Source: Variovorax sp. PBL-E5 (GTDB lineage Bacteria > Pseudomonadota > Gammaproteobacteria > Burkholderiales > Burkholderiaceae_C). From it: DNA of 64,000 nt. The stretch lies in NCBI RefSeq assembly GCF_901827185.1, contig NZ_LR594671.1, positions 2,046,001 through 2,110,000 on the forward strand, written 5' to 3'. Below the pieces are notes generated by a model that was not told the DNA's origin, did no database searches, and worked only from the letters and a program-made list of their open reading frames with translations. A program made the translations under genes and the position numbers. Below, piece after piece: positions 7,699 through 16,457 of the stretch. Position 1 is the first letter of the stretch. Each line of letters starts with the position of its first letter.

Positions 7699-9354
7699 TC
7701 AGTTCGGCCTTGCCGCAAGGGAGGGCAGCACCGGCAGGTCGACCATCACCGGCTGGCCCGGCGTCGTGCAGCCGGTGTCGCAGCACTTGCCCGGCTGGCG
7801 GTTGCGGGTGATCGCGCGGGCCGGATCGTGCGGCGCGGCGGCCGGCGATCCGTCGGCGGCGATGCCGCGCTCGAGGATGCGTTCCACCAGCTCCACCTTC
7901 GAGCCGAGCGGATAGTTGCGGTAGATCTCCTGCTTCATCGCGGCCGGCGAGCCGCCGCCGTGCAGGCTGATCACGCTGTACCAGCCGCCCTGGTAGCCGG
8001 CAGTGAGGTCTTCGATGAAGCGCGCCGTCTCGATGCGCTGCGCATAAGGCACGTCCGGGTTGGCGCGCAAGACCTCGGACAGCCGCGCGGCGGTTTCGGG
8101 ATTGTGGTCCTCGTCCGGCCCAGGCAAGGTGACGATCAGGCCGCCGCTCACGTAGTGCGCGATGCGGTGCATGTCGTAGATCCTGGTGGCCAGCAGCAGC
8201 TTGCCGATGTTGCTGAACACGGCATCGGGCATGAAGACCTCGCAGTGCGTGTCGGCCTTGGCATACACGCTGGCGGCGACGCCGCAGGCGAAGAAGCTCT
8301 CGGTGATGGTGATGAGCTCGACCATCTGCTCGCGCAGATGCGTCTCGCGGCCGGGGTCGAAACCATTGGCCTCGCACATCAGCGCGCCGGCGCCGATCAG
8401 CAGGTCGCCGAAGCCGGCGCGCGCGCCGATGCAGCTGTGCCGATGGTGGGTGGCGTAGCTGTAAGTGAGGTGGCCGCTGTGCTCCCACTCGCCGGCATAG
8501 AACACGTTCTCCCAGGGAACGAAGACCCGGTCGAACAGGCACACGCCCGTGCTCTGGCCGTACTTGCGGCTGAACAGCGCATCGCCGTGCTCGAGCTTTT
8601 CGCCCGGACGGCCCGCGGGCCGCGCGATGATCGTGAGGCCCGCTGCGTCGAGCGGCACAGCGCAGCAGACCGCGAAGTCGGCGTCTTCCCGGCCCATGTT
8701 GCGACAGGGCATGACCAGCAGCTCATGGACGTAGGGCGCCCCCGTCACGATCGCCTTCGTGCCGGAGATCACGATGCCGCGCACGCCGTTGCGCACCGCG
8801 TTGCGCTCGACGATGTGGACGTAGCTGTCGACGTTGGCCTGCTCGTGCGGACGCCGGCTGCGGTCGCCCTTGGCATCGGTCATCGCGACGCCGAGCGTCA
8901 GGTCCTGGTCCTGGATGCGATGCAGGTAGGCGGTGAAGCGCTCCCTGTGCTCGCTGCCGCCGCGTGCGTCGTCGATGCGTGCCGACACCTGCGCGATGGC
9001 GTTCAGCGCGTCGTGCGTCAGGTAGCGCTGGGCGCAGCCGGTTTCCTGGCAGACCAGGCGCACGGCCTCCAGCTTGTTCAGCAGGTCGCCCGAGCTGGTA
9101 TTGATGTGCGACAGCCGGTTCACCCGCTTGCCGCTGGTGTGCTGCACGGCCGTCATCAGCGGCGCGTACTGCGCCTTCAATGCGTAGTCGTAGGTCAGCG
9201 CGATGGCATTGATGCCGGGTTGAAAGGCCGGCTCGTCGGCGACGCTGTCGACACGTCGCCCGTCGACGAAGACCGTCGGACTGTAGCGCCGCAGCGATTC
9301 GCGAAACTCGTGGCCGGACATCAGGGCCGGTGCGGCCGAAGGTGCGTTCATCAT
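7699..9354 (-). CDS. HpaB/4-hydroxybutyryl-CoA dehydratase-like flavoprotein with altered cluster ligands
   Basis: A 551-residue member of the 4-hydroxyphenylacetate 3-hydroxylase/4-hydroxybutyryl-CoA dehydratase superfamily (acyl-CoA dehydrogenase-like fold, FAD). Landmarks shared with the dehydratase AbfD are AMTDAKGDR (about 158-165), the GGLIVTLPG segment and HGGGSP. The AbfD [4Fe-4S] ligands are Cys99, Cys103, His292 and Cys299. By my recalled alignment these correspond to Cys107, Tyr111, His304 and Ala311, so two are lost, while new cysteines stand at 102 and 308. It is therefore probably not an authentic dehydratase; a hydroxylase or another CoA-thioester reaction is possible. Two adjacent ATGs (9354, 9351) follow AGGAAG. 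It is divergent from an isochorismatase-like gene. Confidence 0.75.
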   Translation of the reverse strand: MMNAPSAAPALMSGHEFRESLRRYSPTVFVDGRRVDSVADEPAFQPGINAIALTYDYALKAQYAPLMTAVQHTSGKRVNRLSHINTSSGDLLNKLEAVRLVCQETGCAQRYLTHDALNAIAQVSARIDDARGGSEHRERFTAYLHRIQDQDLTLGVAMTDAKGDRSRRPHEQANVDSYVHIVERNAVRNGVRGIVISGTKAIVTGAPYVHELLVMPCRNMGREDADFAVCCAVPLDAAGLTIIARPAGRPGEKLEHGDALFSRKYGQSTGVCLFDRVFVPWENVFYAGEWEHSGHLTYSYATHHRHSCIGARAGFGDLLIGAGALMCEANGFDPGRETHLREQMVELITITESFFACGVAASVYAKADTHCEVFMPDAVFSNIGKLLLATRIYDMHRIAHYVSGGLIVTLPGPDEDHNPETAARLSEVLRANPDVPYAQRIETARFIEDLTAGYQGGWYSVISLHGGGSPAAMKQEIYRNYPLGSKVELVERILERGIAADGSPAAAPHDPARAITRNRQPGKCCDTGCTTPGQPVMVDLPVLPSLAARPN

Positions 9355-9378
9355 GGTCTTCCTGGCTGAATCGGTTGT

Positions 9379-9419
9379 CCATTGAGTTGCCCATTGGATT
9401 TGAACATCGATCGTTCGAT
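9379..9419. promoter_or_regulatory. Tandem repeat and small dyad in the divergent 9355-9491 region
   Basis: Between two divergent genes, CCATTGAGTTGC (9379-9390) is followed directly by the related CCATTGGATTTG (9391-9402), then a dyad ATCGA-TCGT-TCGAT (9406-9419). The position suits an operator controlling one or both genes. No regulator gene is adjacent, and I could not assign confident -35/-10 boxes. Confidence 0.35.
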
Positions 9420-9491
9420 TCACCGAGGCAGTCCGACCTGTTCGGTGGTACGGTTCAGCCCTGCGCTTTTCGAATCCAAGACACTCGCCCC

Positions 9492-10091
9492 ATGCTGCTC
9501 GATCCCTCGCAATCCCAATTGGTCCTGGTCGACTACCAGGCGCGCCTGATGCCGGCGATCTTCGAGGCGGATGCCGTGACGAAGAACGCGGTGCGCCTCG
9601 GCAAGATCGCGCAGCTGGTGGATGTCCCGGTCTGGGGTACCGAGCAGAATCCGTCGAAGCTCGGCGAGAACCCGGCCGACATCCGCGCCCTGTGCCAGCG
9701 CACGCTCGCCAAGATGCATTTCAGCGGTGCCGAAGAAGGCCTGGGCGAATGGCTGCGGGCGCCGGCGAAGGCGCCGCAAGGCAACGCGCGCAGCCTGCCC
9801 AAGCATCTGCAGAAGCCGGCCACGGCCGAGGAACGCAACACCATCGTCATCGCCGGCTGCGAAGCGCATGTGTGCCTGCTGCAAACCGCGCTCGACCTGA
9901 TCGAGGACGAATTCGAAGTCTGGGTCGTGACCGACGCCTGCAGCTCGCGCACCGAACGCAATCGCGATGCGGCCTTCGATCGGCTTGCCGGCGCCGGCGC
10001 GGAGCTCGTCACCACCGAGATGGTCGGCTTCGAGTGGCTGCGTACGGCCGAGCACCCCCGCTTCAGGGAGCTGCAGGCGTTGATCCGCTGA
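9492..10091 (+). CDS. Isochorismatase-like cysteine hydrolase
   Basis: A 199-residue cytoplasmic hydrolase of the YcaC/isochorismatase-like family, which generally act on amides or esters through a Cys-Asp-Lys triad. The triad is visible as Asp14 (VLVDYQ), Lys74 (LAKMHFS) and Cys128 (GCEAHVCLLQT). Residues 87-112 form an unusual Lys/Pro-containing insertion between the Lys and Cys segments. ATG at 9492 is the natural start for the N-terminal strand. It stands alone, divergent from the dehydratase-like gene and convergent with the GGDEF/EAL gene. The substrate cannot be read from the sequence. Confidence 0.85.
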   Translation: MLLDPSQSQLVLVDYQARLMPAIFEADAVTKNAVRLGKIAQLVDVPVWGTEQNPSKLGENPADIRALCQRTLAKMHFSGAEEGLGEWLRAPAKAPQGNARSLPKHLQKPATAEERNTIVIAGCEAHVCLLQTALDLIEDEFEVWVVTDACSSRTERNRDAAFDRLAGAGAELVTTEMVGFEWLRTAEHPRFRELQALIR

Positions 10092-10118
10092 CCGGACCGC
10101 AATCCTTCGCTGCCGGAC

Positions 10119-13100
10119 TCAGTCCACCGTCTCGAGGTCCAGGTGGGACTCGAACGCCTGCAGCGGCACGGGCTTGCCGAACAGATAGCCCTGGTACAGC
10201 ATGCATCCATGCTTCTTGAGAAAGGCGAGTTGCTCGGGTGTCTCGATGCCCTCCGCCACGATCTCGAGCTCCAGGTTGCGGGCCATGCCGATGATCGTCT
10301 GGATGATCAGTTCGACCTTGGGATGGATGCCGATGCTGTGCACGAAGAACTTGTCGACCTTGATCTGGTCGAGCGGCAGCTGCGTCATGTAGGAGAGCGA
10401 TGAATAGCCGGTGCCGAAATCGTCCATCGAGAAATGGATGCCGATCTCCGCGAGCGCCTTCATCTTGCCGATCATTTCCGCCACCTTGTCCTGCAGCAGG
10501 CTTTCCGTGAGTTCGAGCTTGAGCCGCGTCGGATCGGCGCCGGTTCTTTCGAGTACCTCGCTCACCTGCAGGACGAAGTCGTCCTCGCGGAACTGCCGCG
10601 CGCTGACATTCACCGCAAGCTGAAGATCACGGCGCGCCGGCTGGTGGCTCCAGCGCTCGAGTTGCGCACATGCCGCCTCCAGAACCCAGAGACCGATGGG
10701 CACGATCAGCCCCGTGTCTTCCGCCAGATCGATGAATCCCGCGGGCGGCACCAGGCCCCGCGCCGGATGCTGCCATCGGATCAGCACTTCCGCGCCGACG
10801 ATGCGGCCTTCCGATGTCACCTGGCTCTGGTAGTGCAGCACGAACTGGTCGGCGGCCAGTGCGGTGCGCAACTCGCTCTCGAGCGTCGCGCGGGCGGTGA
10901 TCGTCGCCTGCATGGCGGCCTCGAAGAAGCGCACGGTGTTGCCGCCCGCGGTCTTGGCGTAGTAGGTCGCAATGTCGGCCTGCTTGAGCAGGTCTTCGAG
11001 CGAGTGCTGCTGCCCACGAAAGACCACCACGCCGATGCTGCAGGTGCTGTGGAACTGCCGCGCCGCGGTGAGCTGATAGGGCAGGTCGAGTTCGGCGAGG
11101 AGGGCGTCGGCTACCGTCGCGGCCTGCATGGTCGCGGAGTCGGGCTCGTCGCCGAGATTCTCGAGCAGCACCACGAATTCATCGCCGCCCAGCCGCGCCA
11201 CCGTGTCGCCTTCGCGCAAGCCGGCCTGAAGCCGGGCCGCCACCTGCTTCAGGAGCAGATCGCCGATGGCATGTCCCGAGGCATCGTTGAGCGTCTTGAA
11301 GTGATCCAGGTCCAGGAACAGCAGTGCGCCCCGGCGCGAGCGACGGTGGTTGGAATCAATGGCCGCCTGCAGGCGATGCAGAAGAAGGCGGCGATTGGGC
11401 AGGCCCGTCAGGCCGTCGTAGAACGCGAGGTGCTCGATCTCGCGCGCCGCCAGCTTGTTGTCGGTGATGTTGCGCAGGATGACGATGAAACGCGTGTCCG
11501 GTCCTTGGCCGATCGACTTGCGCGAGACGGAGATCTCGAACCAGGTCGTTCCCCCCGCGGCCCGGCGTTCGAACTGCCGCCCCTTGGAGAAGCCCGACAC
11601 GTAAGCGTCGTGCAGTGCGGCCATCACCTCGACGGCGGCGTCGCCCGGCAGCAGCTCGGGCACCTTCTTTCCGACCGGATCCTGCACATCGATGCCGGGC
11701 ACCTCGTTGCGCGGCAAGTGGAAGCGGCGGCAAAGCCCGTCCAGGCCGACCTCGAGCAGCACGTCCGGCAGTGCATCGAGCGTCGCCTGCAACTGTGCCT
11801 TGCCCTCGACGATGTCGGCGGTCTGGCGCTTCTTTTCCGTGACGTCGCGGTACACGCAGACCGACCCGCCGTCGGGCGTGCGGCTGCGAATGGAAAGGAT
11901 GACTTGGCCGTCCGGAAAGACGACCTCCTGCTCGCCTTCGATCGGCCCCTGCAACTGCAACCTTGCACCGCCCGGCTCTCCGGGCGCGGGGCGTTCGGCC
12001 GAATGCTGCGCGATCATCCGCAGGGCGATGCGATCGAAGGGCAACAAGGGCTCGATCAGCGCCCGGGCCCATGGAAAGAGGTCGACGAAGCGCCGATTCC
12101 ACGTCAGCACGCGATCGTGCGGATCGAGCAGGACGAAGCCATCCATCATGGATTCCAGCGCCTGGTCCAGCGTCGCCTTGGAACGAAGCAGTTCGGCGCG
12201 CGAGCGCCATTGCCGCCGCAACTGCAGATGGGTGAAGACGCTGACGGCCAGGATCATCAGCGTGAAGACGAGGGCCGCGCCCAGGATGAAGGCGCTGTCC
12301 CGGCGCCAGCCCTGCAACGCGAAGCGCAGCGGAATGCTGGCCACGATCAGCAGGTTCCGGTGCAGCGTGGGTCGCGCGACGACGATCGCAGGTTCGCCGC
12401 TGAGGCGCGCGGCCATGCGCACCGGGTGTCCGTCGCTGGCCTGCTCGCGCAAGGCTGGCGCGATGGTCCGGCCCGAGAGGTCGTCGCGCGGCGGCTTGCT
12501 GGCCAGCATCTCGCCGCCATCGCGCTCGAGCGTGACTTCCATTCCGCGGATGTCGGCGCCCTGCGTGAGGATCGTGGTGAGCAGCGAGAGCTGCACTTCC
12601 GCCAGCGCCACCGCCTTGCTGCCGTCGACGAGCCGCAGGACGCGCGCGAAATAGAGCACCTTCTGCGAACTCGACAGGCTGATCGAGGGCGTGCTGACCG
12701 CCAGCGTGGACACGGGTTGCGCGAGCACCTGCTGCAGGAAGCCGTCGGGCAACTGCACGGCCAGCTTCGCGCCGCGGCGGTCGGACGACGTGATCACGCG
12801 CCCGCCAGGCGACAGGAACGCCATGTACCGGACCAGCAGGTTCTGCCGCACGACGCCGTCCATCAGCTGCACCGCCTCGGGCCGGGCCAGGTCGGCCGCG
12901 ACGCTGGCGGCATCGGACATCTGCGCGAGCTGTCCGAGACCCGCGAGCAGCATGTCGACGCTCAGCAGGCCGCGGTTGAGCGCCGCTTCGGAGCCACCGA
13001 CGAAGCGCGCGGCCTGGCTTTCGCTGTCGGCGATCGCCTTCTGGCGCGTCTGCCACATCATCGCGGCGGCGGCGGCGAGGACGGCGATCACGAACAGCGA

Positions 13101-13151
13101 CGCGACACCGTAGATCAAGGCGGTGGCCCGATGGGGCAGGTGCTTGTTCAC
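10119..13151 (-). CDS. Membrane-anchored PAS-PAS-GGDEF-EAL protein
   Basis: A 1010-residue c-di-GMP turnover protein. Order: membrane helix (about 10-33), periplasmic sensor of roughly 250 residues, second helix (about 285-306), PAS-like regions (about 325-440 and 450-565), GGDEF (about 575-735) and EAL (about 745-1000). The GGDEF motif is intact, with an inhibitory-site RxxD (REGD) five residues before it. The EAL domain keeps Glu in EVLIRW plus NVSARQF, ELTES, DDFGTGYSSL, KVDKFF, EGIET and QGYLFGKP, so both activities look possible. GTG at 13151 overlaps the stop of the upstream binding-protein gene, indicating coupled translation and probably a shared sensing role. Confidence 0.92.
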   Translation of the reverse strand: MNKHLPHRATALIYGVASLFVIAVLAAAAAMMWQTRQKAIADSESQAARFVGGSEAALNRGLLSVDMLLAGLGQLAQMSDAASVAADLARPEAVQLMDGVVRQNLLVRYMAFLSPGGRVITSSDRRGAKLAVQLPDGFLQQVLAQPVSTLAVSTPSISLSSSQKVLYFARVLRLVDGSKAVALAEVQLSLLTTILTQGADIRGMEVTLERDGGEMLASKPPRDDLSGRTIAPALREQASDGHPVRMAARLSGEPAIVVARPTLHRNLLIVASIPLRFALQGWRRDSAFILGAALVFTLMILAVSVFTHLQLRRQWRSRAELLRSKATLDQALESMMDGFVLLDPHDRVLTWNRRFVDLFPWARALIEPLLPFDRIALRMIAQHSAERPAPGEPGGARLQLQGPIEGEQEVVFPDGQVILSIRSRTPDGGSVCVYRDVTEKKRQTADIVEGKAQLQATLDALPDVLLEVGLDGLCRRFHLPRNEVPGIDVQDPVGKKVPELLPGDAAVEVMAALHDAYVSGFSKGRQFERRAAGGTTWFEISVSRKSIGQGPDTRFIVILRNITDNKLAAREIEHLAFYDGLTGLPNRRLLLHRLQAAIDSNHRRSRRGALLFLDLDHFKTLNDASGHAIGDLLLKQVAARLQAGLREGDTVARLGGDEFVVLLENLGDEPDSATMQAATVADALLAELDLPYQLTAARQFHSTCSIGVVVFRGQQHSLEDLLKQADIATYYAKTAGGNTVRFFEAAMQATITARATLESELRTALAADQFVLHYQSQVTSEGRIVGAEVLIRWQHPARGLVPPAGFIDLAEDTGLIVPIGLWVLEAACAQLERWSHQPARRDLQLAVNVSARQFREDDFVLQVSEVLERTGADPTRLKLELTESLLQDKVAEMIGKMKALAEIGIHFSMDDFGTGYSSLSYMTQLPLDQIKVDKFFVHSIGIHPKVELIIQTIIGMARNLELEIVAEGIETPEQLAFLKKHGCMLYQGYLFGKPVPLQAFESHLDLETVD

Positions 13152-14233
13152 TGGACCGCAGGCGCCTTGAATCCGACCACCGGCCCGACGGTCTGGTCCC
13201 AGACCTGGGCGCACGTCGGTCCGCATCGCGCGACCCAGCCCGCCAGCACGCTGGCGGCGAAGATCTCCTTGCTCCGGCGGCGATCTTCCGCCGAGGGACG
13301 CGACTCGGTCATCGTGCCCCTGCTTTCTCGCGTGCACGTCGCCGCGCCCGTGTTGCAGGACACGCCTTCGCCGGTTTCGCGCTCGGATTCGGCCCAGACC
13401 GCGGTCTCCAGTTTGGGAAGCTCGCTGCGCAGCAGCGCCTTCAGATCCGAAGGCAGTGCATTCCACGTTTCCTGGTTGGCGCCGAACACGGCAAGCCCCC
13501 AGCTGATCGGCAGTGTGTAGAGGGACCGGGTGACCCGATGCAGGCCCAGCATGTTGCCGGACATCGCGCCGGTCACTGCGCATTCCGTGTTGCCCGAATT
13601 CATGTGGGACATCAGGTCGGCGAACTCGGTGACGACCGGGATGCCGCCGAGTGCGCGGATGTAGTCGGCCTGTGTCGGGCCGGACACCCGGGTGCGCCTG
13701 CCCGCGAGATCGGACAGCTGCGTCAAGGGTTGCTTGCAGAAAAGGACCTGCGCCGGATAGACGTAGACGGCGAGCAGTTCGACCCCGTAGCGCTCGCGCA
13801 AGGTGTCTCCGAGGTAGGGCCGGAACGCCGCCACGACGCGGCGCAGCGCCGGCATGTCGGGGCTGAGGCCGGCCATGTCCGGCGTGCCCAGTTCCGGATA
13901 CTCGGAGGAGACCTGGCTCAGCAGCGCGTTGCCGAAGGGCACGACACCCAGCTTCATGAGGTTCAGCATTTCCTGCCCGGGCACGCCGGCCTGGTCGAAC
14001 GCAACGATGCTGGCGCCGTACTTTCCGCCGCTCAGGCGGGTCAGGTCACGGGTCCAGAAGCGCTCTTCGTGGCGTGTGAACTGGCTGACGCCCGCCAGGC
14101 CGCCGACGATGCGAAGCCGCTGCGCCGGTGCGGGCTGGGCGGCGCAAGTGGCCGCCGCCAGGCCGAGAAGAACAACGGTCGTGTAAGCTAAAAGCAAGCA
14201 GTGCCAGGCGGACAGGCCGTCGCGTGTGTTCAT
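13148..14233 (-). CDS. TRAP-type (DctP-like) periplasmic solute-binding protein
   Basis: A 361-residue secreted protein with an N-terminal hydrophobic signal (about 8-31, ending near CAAQPAPA) and a DctP-like binding fold: GVVPFGNALLSQ, the conserved RVSGPTQADYIRALGG region with the carboxylate-binding Arg environment, and NTECAVTGAMSGNMLGLH. No DctQ or DctM permease gene is nearby. Instead it overlaps by four bases the gene of a membrane GGDEF/EAL protein with a periplasmic domain, so it more likely reports ligand occupancy to that protein than feeds a transporter. The ligand is unknown, probably an organic acid by family. Confidence 0.8.
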   Translation of the reverse strand: MNTRDGLSAWHCLLLAYTTVVLLGLAAATCAAQPAPAQRLRIVGGLAGVSQFTRHEERFWTRDLTRLSGGKYGASIVAFDQAGVPGQEMLNLMKLGVVPFGNALLSQVSSEYPELGTPDMAGLSPDMPALRRVVAAFRPYLGDTLRERYGVELLAVYVYPAQVLFCKQPLTQLSDLAGRRTRVSGPTQADYIRALGGIPVVTEFADLMSHMNSGNTECAVTGAMSGNMLGLHRVTRSLYTLPISWGLAVFGANQETWNALPSDLKALLRSELPKLETAVWAESERETGEGVSCNTGAATCTRESRGTMTESRPSAEDRRRSKEIFAASVLAGWVARCGPTCAQVWDQTVGPVVGFKAPAVQ

Positions 14234-14377
14234 GACTTGATCATGGTGCCGTTTGCAGCCGGCGCGTCAAGAATTCGTGCGGCGCAGCGTGTGTTTTTCA
14301 TCGCGCCATGATGCGTACGAAGGATCGACCGCAGAGGTAAAGTCGCTGGAAGAAACCATCGCAGGAGACAAGTGCCC

Positions 14378-16288
14378 ATGAGCCGCTACGCCGAGTTCTA
14401 CCGCCGTTCCATCGAGACACCTGAAGCCTTCTGGACCGAAGAGTCCAGGCTGATCGACTGGCACACGCCGCCGCAGCAGATCCTCGATGCCGGCAAGCCG
14501 CCATTCGCCAACTGGTTCGTCGGCGGCCGCACCAACCTCTGTCACAACGCGGTGGACCGCCACCTGGCCACGCGCGGCGATCAGCCTGCACTCATCTTCG
14601 TCTCCACCGAAACCGGCACCGAGAAGACCTTCAGCTTCAAGGAGCTGCATGTCGAAGTGCAGCGCATGGCCGCCAGCTTCATCGCCCTCGGCGTAGGCCA
14701 GGGCGACCGCGTGCTGATCTACATGCCGATGGTCCCCGAGGCCGCCTTCGCGATGCTGGCCTGCGCGCGCATCGGTGCCATCCATTGCGTGGTCTTCGGC
14801 GGCTTCGCCAGCGTCTCGCTGGCCTCGCGCATCGACGATGCGACCCCCAAGCTGATCGTCAGCGCCGATGCCGGCTCGCGCGGCGGCAAGGTGCTGCCCT
14901 ACAAGCCGCTGCTCGACGAAGCGATCCGGATCTCCCGGCACAAGCCCGCGTCCGTGCTGCTCACCGATCGCGGATTGGCCCCGATGGACCTGGTCGAAGG
15001 GCGCGACCACCTGGCCGCCCCCTTGCTGGAGGCCCATCGCGATGCCCAGGTGCCCTGCACCTGGCTCGATGCCGCCGACATCAGCTACACCATCTACACC
15101 AGCGGCACCACCGGCAAACCCAAGGGCGTGCAGCGCGACACCGGCGGCTACGCGGTCGCGCTGGCCGCCAGCATGAAGCACATCTTCGACGGCCGCGCCG
15201 GCGAAACCTACTTCTCGACCAGCGACATCGGCTGGGTCGTCGGCCACAGCTACATCGTCTACGGGCCGCTGATCGCCGGCATGGCCACCCTCATGTACGA
15301 AGGCCTGCCCACGCAAGGCCTCGACGGCCAGCCCGATGGCGGCATCTGGTGGCGTCTGGTCGAGAAGTACAAGGTCACCGTGATGTTCAGCGCGCCGACC
15401 GCGGTGCGCGTGCTGCGCAAGCAGGATCCCGCGCTGCTCAAGAAATACGATCTCTCCAGCCTGCGCGCGCTGTTCCTGGCGGGCGAGCCACTCGACGAGC
15501 CGACCGGGCGCTGGATCGCCGAGGGTCTGGGCGTGCCGGTCATCGACAACTACTGGCAGACCGAATCGGGCTGGCCGATCCTCACCGTGGCCAATGGCGT
15601 CGAAGCCACGCCGAGCAAGTTCGGCAGCCCCGGCATTCCGATGTACGGCTTCAATGTGAAGATCCTTCACGAGTCGACCGGCGAAGAACTGACGGGCGCT
15701 CACGAGAAGGGCGTGGTCGTGATCGAAGGCCCGACGCCGCCGGGCTTCATGCAGACCATCTGGCGGGACGACGAGCGCTTCCTCAACACCTACTGGAAGA
15801 CCGTGCCCGGCAAGCTGGTGTACTCGACCTTCGACTGGGGCATCCGCGACGAGGACGGCTATTTCTACATCCTAGGGCGCACCGACGACGTGATCAACGT
15901 TGCCGGCCACCGGCTGGGCACGCGCGAGATCGAGGAATGCGTCTCCGGTCACAAGGGCGTTGCCGAGGTCGCGGTGGTCGGTGTCGCCGATGCGCTCAAG
16001 GGGCAGGTCGCGATGGCCTTCGTCGTGCCGAAAGACGGCGCGGCGCTGGCGGATGCCGCGGCGGCGCACAAGCTCGAAGGCGACATCATGAAGCGCGTGG
16101 CCGACCAGCTGGGCGCACTGGCGCGGCCTTCGCGGGTTCGCTTCGTGGGCGCGCTGCCCAAGACGCGCAGCGGCAAGCTGCTGCGGCGCGCAATCCAGGC
16201 CGTGTGCGAGCAGCGCGACCCCGGCGACCTCACCACCATGGACGATCCGGCCGCACTCGAGCAGATCCGGCAACTGCTCGCGGCCTGA
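14378..16288 (+). CDS. prpE: Propionyl-CoA synthetase
   Basis: Activates propionate (and related short acids) to the CoA thioester through an acyl-adenylate; feeds the 2-methylcitrate or methylmalonyl route. The 636 residues match PrpE along their length: AMP-binding motif YTSGTTGKPKG (about 239), ETYFSTSDIGWVVGHSY, the WQTESGWP region, GRTDDVINVAGHRLGT hinge and the C-terminal PKTRSGKLLRR with the catalytic, acetylation-prone Lys near 598. ATG at 14378 is preceded by AGGAG ten bases upstream; GTG at 14372 (two more residues) is a possible alternative. It is monocistronic, divergent from the binding-protein gene across about 144 bases. No other prp genes are in the window. Confidence 0.93.
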   Translation: MSRYAEFYRRSIETPEAFWTEESRLIDWHTPPQQILDAGKPPFANWFVGGRTNLCHNAVDRHLATRGDQPALIFVSTETGTEKTFSFKELHVEVQRMAASFIALGVGQGDRVLIYMPMVPEAAFAMLACARIGAIHCVVFGGFASVSLASRIDDATPKLIVSADAGSRGGKVLPYKPLLDEAIRISRHKPASVLLTDRGLAPMDLVEGRDHLAAPLLEAHRDAQVPCTWLDAADISYTIYTSGTTGKPKGVQRDTGGYAVALAASMKHIFDGRAGETYFSTSDIGWVVGHSYIVYGPLIAGMATLMYEGLPTQGLDGQPDGGIWWRLVEKYKVTVMFSAPTAVRVLRKQDPALLKKYDLSSLRALFLAGEPLDEPTGRWIAEGLGVPVIDNYWQTESGWPILTVANGVEATPSKFGSPGIPMYGFNVKILHESTGEELTGAHEKGVVVIEGPTPPGFMQTIWRDDERFLNTYWKTVPGKLVYSTFDWGIRDEDGYFYILGRTDDVINVAGHRLGTREIEECVSGHKGVAEVAVVGVADALKGQVAMAFVVPKDGAALADAAAAHKLEGDIMKRVADQLGALARPSRVRFVGALPKTRSGKLLRRAIQAVCEQRDPGDLTTMDDPAALEQIRQLLAA

Positions 16289-16314
16289 CGCTTCTTGAGA
16301 AGCCCGCAACTGCC

Positions 16315-16328
16315 GTCACATGGGTGAC
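16315..16328. promoter_or_regulatory. Small dyad upstream of the 2-oxoglutarate dehydrogenase operon
   Basis: GTCAC-ATGG-GTGAC is a 5-base inverted repeat 130 bases before sucA. It could be a regulator half-site pair, but nothing identifies the factor. Confidence 0.25.
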
Positions 16329-16425
16329 GTGGCACAATGCGAAGGTACCTAGGCCCTTCCCCAGCCACAGTCGCATCCGCCAATCGGTTCAGCCGTGTCG
16401 CGGAAGGTTTCTCAAACCAGCTAGT

Positions 16426-16442
16426 GCTTCCCGCAGGGAAGC
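16426..16442 (+). promoter_or_regulatory. Hairpin in the sucA leader
   Basis: A perfect 7-base stem, GCTTCCC (16426-16432) and GGGAAGC (16436-16442), with a GCA loop, ending 15 bases before the sucA ATG. There is no T-run, so it is not a terminator; it may affect ribosome access or message stability. Confidence 0.5.
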
Positions 16443-16457
16443 GAAGGTCAGCGGAAT

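Noticed and set aside
7699..9354. Naming this gene 4-hydroxybutyryl-CoA dehydratase
   Set aside because: Two of four cluster ligands and the active-site Tyr/Lys positions are not conserved by my alignment.
6898..9369. Very long open frame (823 codons) on the plus strand
   Set aside because: It runs antisense to the lipoprotein hydrolase and dehydratase-like genes; the composition (Arg/Ala/His/Gly-rich) is typical of a shadow frame in high-GC DNA.
10434..13520. Open frame of over 1000 codons on the plus strand opposite the GGDEF/EAL gene
   Set aside because: Shadow frame; the minus strand carries all expected c-di-GMP motifs.
16329..16345. TGGCAC resembling the -24 part of a sigma-54 promoter upstream of sucA
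   Set aside because: The -12 GC element is not at the required spacing, and a TCA-cycle operon is not an expected sigma-54 target.
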